DNA from: DATBLQ01 sp036555325
GTDB taxonomy: Bacteria > Pseudomonadota > Alphaproteobacteria > Rhizobiales > Aestuariivirgaceae
Length of the DNA: 64,000 nucleotides
Assembly (NCBI GenBank): GCA_036555325.1
Contig: DATBLQ010000018.1
Location: 1-64,000 of the forward strand
Reading direction: 5' to 3'
Numbering within the stretch: the first letter of the stretch is position 1; each line of letters opens with the position of its first letter. Position numbers and translations under genes: made by a program. Shown in pieces: positions 60,714-64,000 of this stretch. Below the pieces are notes generated by a model. That model was given only the letters and a program-made list of their open reading frames with translations. It searched no databases and was not told the DNA's origin.

Positions 60714-61370
60714 TCAGGCTCTTCCGAAGCCTGCGCGGCGCATCGCTTCGACGAGCAGCCGCGAACGACTGCCAACCTCCGCTGGGTCAAATCCCGGCTT
60801 GAAGAGGTTCGATCCAATTCCAAAGCCGGCAATCGCCGTTCTGGCAAAGGCCTCAATCCCCTCCAGCGTGACGCCGCCAACGAGAACCAGCGGCGCCTGT
60901 GGTGGCAGAACGGCGGCGAGTGCAGCAATGACGGGCTTGGACAAGATTTCTCCCGGAAAGAGTTTGAGAACATCTGCCCCTGCATTCAGAGCGGCGAAGG
61001 CCTCGCTTGGTGTCATGACGCCTGGAGCGCTCACGAGTCCCAATTCCTTGGTTCTTTGAACGACCGAGTTGTTGAAGTTCGGCGAAACGATGAGTTGGCC
61101 ACCCGCTGTCGCAACGCTATCCACCTCTTCTGGTTTCAAAACAGTGCCGGCGCCGACGATTGCCCTCCCGGCGAGAAGTTTTGCCACGCGCTCTATGCTG
61201 AATAGTGGCTGCGGAGAGTTGAGCGGAATTTCGAGGATCTGAATTCCGGCATCGCAAACTGCACCCGCAATAGCCTCCGCCTCCTCCGGCCGCGCTCCGC
61301 GCAAAATGGCGATCAGCGGCATGCGATCGAAAGCCTTTTTGAAATCGGCAACGTTGGAAATGAAGCTCAT
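60714..61370 (-). CDS. dgoA: 2-dehydro-3-deoxy-6-phosphogalactonate aldolase
   Basis: A 218-residue class I aldolase of the KDPG/KDPGal family. ILRGARPEEAEAIAGAVCDA carries the active-site glutamate/arginine region, and the Schiff-base lysine is in GADVLKLFPGEIL. AIVGAGTVLKPEEV and LVLVGGVTLEG are also typical. It cleaves KDPGal to pyruvate and glyceraldehyde-3-phosphate. The phosphogalactonate specificity is inferred from its partner dgoK, which overlaps it by four bases. Confidence 0.9.
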   Translation of the reverse strand: MSFISNVADFKKAFDRMPLIAILRGARPEEAEAIAGAVCDAGIQILEIPLNSPQPLFSIERVAKLLAGRAIVGAGTVLKPEEVDSVATAGGQLIVSPNFNNSVVQRTKELGLVSAPGVMTPSEAFAALNAGADVLKLFPGEILSKPVIAALAAVLPPQAPLVLVGGVTLEGIEAFARTAIAGFGIGSNLFKPGFDPAEVGSRSRLLVEAMRRAGFGRA

Positions 61371-62272
61371 TTGAGCCAGCCTGGTTTGAGACGCAGCATT
61401 CCGTTCGCAAAACAGGTTTTCGGCAACAGCACCTTCGCTTTGAGTCCGAAGCGCTGCAGGACTTCCTTGTAGTTCTGGGCCAAGGCGTCTTCCGCCACAA
61501 GCTTCACCACCGCAATCGGCGGGGCAGACGCCATGGCGCTTTTCACTTCATGAGCGAGGAGCAGACCCGATAGGAAAGGCCCGGCCTCCTCACCTCTCAT
61601 CGTGCCGTCCAACACGCTGGTTCGCGCCTCGAAAGCATGGTGCAGCAGACCGCCATCGCGATTTGCGGCCTCCACGCCTTTTGCGAGCCCAGCCCGGCTT
61701 TCCGGTTCAGCCGCAAGCAGCCGTAGCACCGAGTGGTGGCGAAGAAGGCCGTAGAATTCGCCAGTCATGTAGGTCTTGAAACCAACGATTTGTCCTTTCG
61801 AAACCCTGACCCACTTCGAATGCGTGCCCGGCAGCACGATCCAGTCGTCCTTCGCGTCGGTGCCGATGACCAGCGTCTCCTCCCCGCGAATGACATCCGC
61901 CACACCCCCGTCATGATACAGAAGCCCCGGCACGATGCCCGCGAGCCGCCGACCGGACATCTCGATCGAGCAAACCGCTGACATTATGTCTTCCGGCGAG
62001 GCAGGCAATCTCACATAGGGCACTTCCCGCCATCCGTTCCGGCTGCCGACCATGCCGGCCATCAACACCGGAACCGAGGGGAACCTCTCCATCCACTCCC
62101 CGCAGCGCTTCGTCAGGATGGTTGCAAAGCTGCCCTCGCGTACGGACGAGATCCCTTCATCGGAAGATACTTCGTCCAGCACTTGCGCCCCATCATCCAC
62201 CAGATAGGCTCTCAATTTCGTGGTACCCCAGTCAACGGCGATGAGCGCTGGACGCTTCTTGGAGGTTTCCAT
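61367..62272 (-). CDS. dgoK: 2-dehydro-3-deoxygalactonokinase
   Basis: A 301-residue kinase of the DgoK family (ASKHA fold). It starts LIAVDWGTTKLRAYLVDDG, contains MAGMVGSRNGW, VIRGEETLVIG and the LPGTHSKWV motif. It phosphorylates 2-dehydro-3-deoxygalactonate using ATP. The ATG at 62272 overlaps the stop of the SDR gene by one base, so translation is coupled. The operon is SDR-dgoK-dgoA. Confidence 0.93.
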   Translation of the reverse strand: METSKKRPALIAVDWGTTKLRAYLVDDGAQVLDEVSSDEGISSVREGSFATILTKRCGEWMERFPSVPVLMAGMVGSRNGWREVPYVRLPASPEDIMSAVCSIEMSGRRLAGIVPGLLYHDGGVADVIRGEETLVIGTDAKDDWIVLPGTHSKWVRVSKGQIVGFKTYMTGEFYGLLRHHSVLRLLAAEPESRAGLAKGVEAANRDGGLLHHAFEARTSVLDGTMRGEEAGPFLSGLLLAHEVKSAMASAPPIAVVKLVAEDALAQNYKEVLQRFGLKAKVLLPKTCFANGMLRLKPGWLK

Positions 62273-63036
62273 CAGACCCAGCCGCCATCCACGACATAGT
62301 GTTGAGCGGTGCACGCGCCAGCTTCATCCGAAGCGAGGAAAACCGTGAACTTGGCGATGTCCTCCGGTTGCAGCTTTCGCTTCAGGCACTGATTGGTCAT
62401 GATCGCATGCTCGCCTTCCGGAGTAAGCCATAATTCGATCTGCCTCTTCGTCATGATCCATCCGGGCGCTATTGCATTGACTCGGATGTTGAACGGCCCA
62501 TAGTCACGCGCCAGCGACCGAGTAAGCCCTATCACTGCCGATTTTGCGGCAGTATAGACGGCCATGCCGCCGAGGCCGATCATCCATGAGGTCGAGCCGA
62601 AATTGATGATGCTTCCCCCGCCGCATGATTTCATATCGTCTGTCACCGCCTGCGCAGCGAAGAATTGATGCTTTAGATTTACAGCTATTCGATCATCGAA
62701 ATACTGAGGAGTTACCTCCTCGCTCTTGTGACGTTCGTCATGCCCTGCGTTATTGATCAGAATCGCTATCGGGCCGATTTTTGCTCTAATGTGGTTTATA
62801 GCAGCTCGCAGCGCTCCTATGTCTGTCAAATCGCACTGCTCGAAACAGACGGAGCTTCCACCTTGATCTAGGTCCCGCGCGAGTTGGGATCCTTCTTCCC
62901 GCTTGATGTCTATGAGTCCTACTTTCGATTTTTGGGCGGCGAAATGCGCAACGATGGACGCTCCGATGCCGGTTGCACCGCCGGTGACGATAACTGACTT
63001 GCCTTCGAGGTCTGGGTAAATTGCACCCTTCACCAT
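62272..63036 (-). CDS. SDR-family sugar dehydrogenase (galactose dehydrogenase-like)
   Basis: A 254-residue short-chain dehydrogenase. The cofactor motif is VTGGATGIGASIVAHF, NNAGHDER follows, and the catalytic set is S in FGSTSW with YTAAK and the asparagine region. The C-terminal ASDEAGACTAQHYVVDGGWV is typical. From the operon with dgoK and dgoA it probably oxidises D-galactose (or a related aldose such as L-arabinose or D-fucose) to the lactone. The substrate is an inference from context. A 97-base gap separates it from the divergent dehydratase gene. Confidence 0.87.
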   Translation of the reverse strand: MVKGAIYPDLEGKSVIVTGGATGIGASIVAHFAAQKSKVGLIDIKREEGSQLARDLDQGGSSVCFEQCDLTDIGALRAAINHIRAKIGPIAILINNAGHDERHKSEEVTPQYFDDRIAVNLKHQFFAAQAVTDDMKSCGGGSIINFGSTSWMIGLGGMAVYTAAKSAVIGLTRSLARDYGPFNIRVNAIAPGWIMTKRQIELWLTPEGEHAIMTNQCLKRKLQPEDIAKFTVFLASDEAGACTAQHYVVDGGWV

Positions 63037-63133
63037 CCATCACGCTCCCTAGACCAAGCGCCGAAATTTGACCGGTGGAACGATCATCCGGGGTATGTCA
63101 TACAAGGTCGCAGATCGAAAGGAATATACACTG

Positions 63134-64000
63134 ATGGTTGTCAAGCAGCGCGATGGCAAGCGAAATTTGCGGTCCAAGGCATGGTTCGATAATCCCGCTA
63201 ACCCCGGAATGACTGCGCTCTATCTAGAGCGCTATCTCAACTACGGCTTGACCCCCGCAGAGCTGCGCTCCGGCAAACCCATCATCGGTATTGCTCAGAC
63301 CGGCAGCGACTTGTCACCCTGCAACAGGCATCATCTCGAGCTTGCCAAGCGCGTGCGTGATGGCATCACCGCGGCGGGCGGTCTGGCGATGGAATTTCCA
63401 GTTCATCCGATCCAGGAAACCGGCAAGCGTCCCACGGCCGCCCTCGACCGGAACCTTGCCTATCTTGGTTTGGTCGAAGTGCTCTATGGCTATCCGCTCG
63501 ATGGTGTGGTGCTGACAACGGGGTGCGACAAGACAACTCCCGCCTGCCTGATGGCGGCGGCAACCGTCAATCTTCCCGCCATAGTCCTCTCCGGCGGTCC
63601 GATGCTCAATGGTTGGCATAAGGGAGAACGTGCGGGCTCCGGCACCATTGTCTGGCAGTCACGCCAGGATCTTGCCGCAGGGAGGATCGGGTATGAGGAA
63701 TTCATCGAAATAGTTGCCTCCTCGGCTCCCTCCGCCGGCCATTGCAATACCATGGGCACCGCGTCGACCATGAACGCGCTTGCCGAAGCGCTGGGGATGT
63801 CGTTGCCGACCTGTGCCGCAATCCCCGCGCCCTATCGGGAGCGGGGCCAGATGGCCTACGACACCGGCAGGCGCATCGTGGAAATGATAGAGGAGGATTT
63901 GAAACCCTCCGACATTTTGACGCGGGAAGCATTTGAAAACTGCATCGTCGTCAATACTGCCATCGGCGGCTCCACCAACGCGCCGATCCATATCAACGCT
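63134..64000 (+). CDS. IlvD/Edd-family sugar-acid dehydratase (partial, runs off the end)
   Basis: The first 289 codons of an iron-sulfur dehydratase are visible and the rest lies beyond the window. Cluster ligands appear as SPCNRHHLE, TGCDKTTPAC and GHCNTMGTASTMN, a pattern shared by IlvD, Edd and sugar-acid dehydratases. LRSKAWFDNPANPGMTALYL is typical of the arabinonate/xylonate/galactonate branch rather than of true IlvD. It would turn an aldonate into a 2-keto-3-deoxy acid, the substrate of dgoK. An ATG at 63095 is an alternative start; the one at 63134 has AAAGGAA about ten bases upstream. The operon is divergent from the dgo genes. Confidence 0.88.
   Translation, partial: MVVKQRDGKRNLRSKAWFDNPANPGMTALYLERYLNYGLTPAELRSGKPIIGIAQTGSDLSPCNRHHLELAKRVRDGITAAGGLAMEFPVHPIQETGKRPTAALDRNLAYLGLVEVLYGYPLDGVVLTTGCDKTTPACLMAAATVNLPAIVLSGGPMLNGWHKGERAGSGTIVWQSRQDLAAGRIGYEEFIEIVASSAPSAGHCNTMGTASTMNALAEALGMSLPTCAAIPAPYRERGQMAYDTGRRIVEMIEEDLKPSDILTREAFENCIVVNTAIGGSTNAPIHINA

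Noticed and set aside
1..64000. CRISPR array, prophage or insertion sequence
   Set aside because: No regularly spaced repeats, no transposase, integrase or phage structural motifs were seen in any frame.

Overview
The window looks like a chromosomal segment of an alphaproteobacterium, most probably of the order Hyphomicrobiales (Rhizobiales). The evidence is its gene content and order: hemE beside a GTG-started ppsR gene, rho/mnmE/mnmG/rsmG/parA/parB in one strand-consistent block, hisB-DUF2628-hisH-hisA-hisF-hisE-coaA, dnaK-dnaJ near dapB-gpmA, and grpE-hrcA divergent from rph. Base composition is moderately GC-rich and coding density is very high. Many genes overlap by 1-20 bases (ATGA-type junctions, convergent stops overlapping by about 4 bases). 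I saw no prophage, insertion sequence or CRISPR array. The genus cannot be named from sequence alone.

Layout. (1) 1-8.1 kb: tRNA-Gly with its terminator and a partial duplicate of its 3' end; proX, a thioredoxin-TPR gene, Trm112-DUF971, a ubiquinone hydroxylase, tesB, ftsK and lolA. (2) 8.1-8.3 kb: a structured small RNA candidate with its own promoter and terminator, followed by xthA. (3) 9.2-11.7 kb: a cyclic-nucleotide-binding protein, an OmpR-type response regulator, a YkuD-fold protein and a YggS-type PLP protein. (4) 11.8-15.9 kb: leuS-lptE-holA. (5) 15.9-21.7 kb: mnmE, mnmG, rsmG, parA and parB on the minus strand, with two parS-like 16-mers and an exact TTAA-N7-TTAA site. (6) 21.7-26.7 kb: a YyaL-type protein, rho, hemJ and hemE.

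(7) 26.74-27.13 kb: the largest non-coding gap and a strong candidate for the chromosomal replication origin. It lies between hemE and ppsR, has degenerate DnaA boxes, and most nearby genes point away from it on both sides. (8) 27.1-34.4 kb: ppsR-maf-aroE-coaE-dnaQ, secB, and Tim44-mltA-Smr-XRE. (9) 34.4-41.9 kb: hslVU, the histidine operon with coaA, and a PfkB sugar/nucleoside kinase. (10) 42-46.6 kb: a CysZ-like membrane protein, nth, DUF2244, an Ada-like protein, a tiny ORF, gpmA, dapB and DUF1330.

(11) 46.7-55.4 kb: dnaJ-dnaK behind an RpoH-like promoter, alkB, grpE-hrcA, then rph-VOC-rdgB-hemW. (12) 55.4-60.7 kb: an LpoA-like lipoprotein, rsmI-yraN-gshB and a ComM/YifB ATPase. (13) 60.7-64 kb: an oxidative sugar-acid catabolic cluster (SDR dehydrogenase, KDGal kinase, KDPGal aldolase) divergent from an IlvD/Edd dehydratase that runs off the right edge.

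Most of the window is conserved housekeeping: replication and segregation, translation, envelope, proteostasis, and histidine, heme and CoA synthesis. The least explained items are the small RNA candidate, the origin/parS/CtrA-site arrangement, two tiny ORFs (25.1 and 44.8 kb), the tRNA-Gly 3' duplication, and the uncharacterised passengers in conserved operons (DUF2628, VOC, DUF971).
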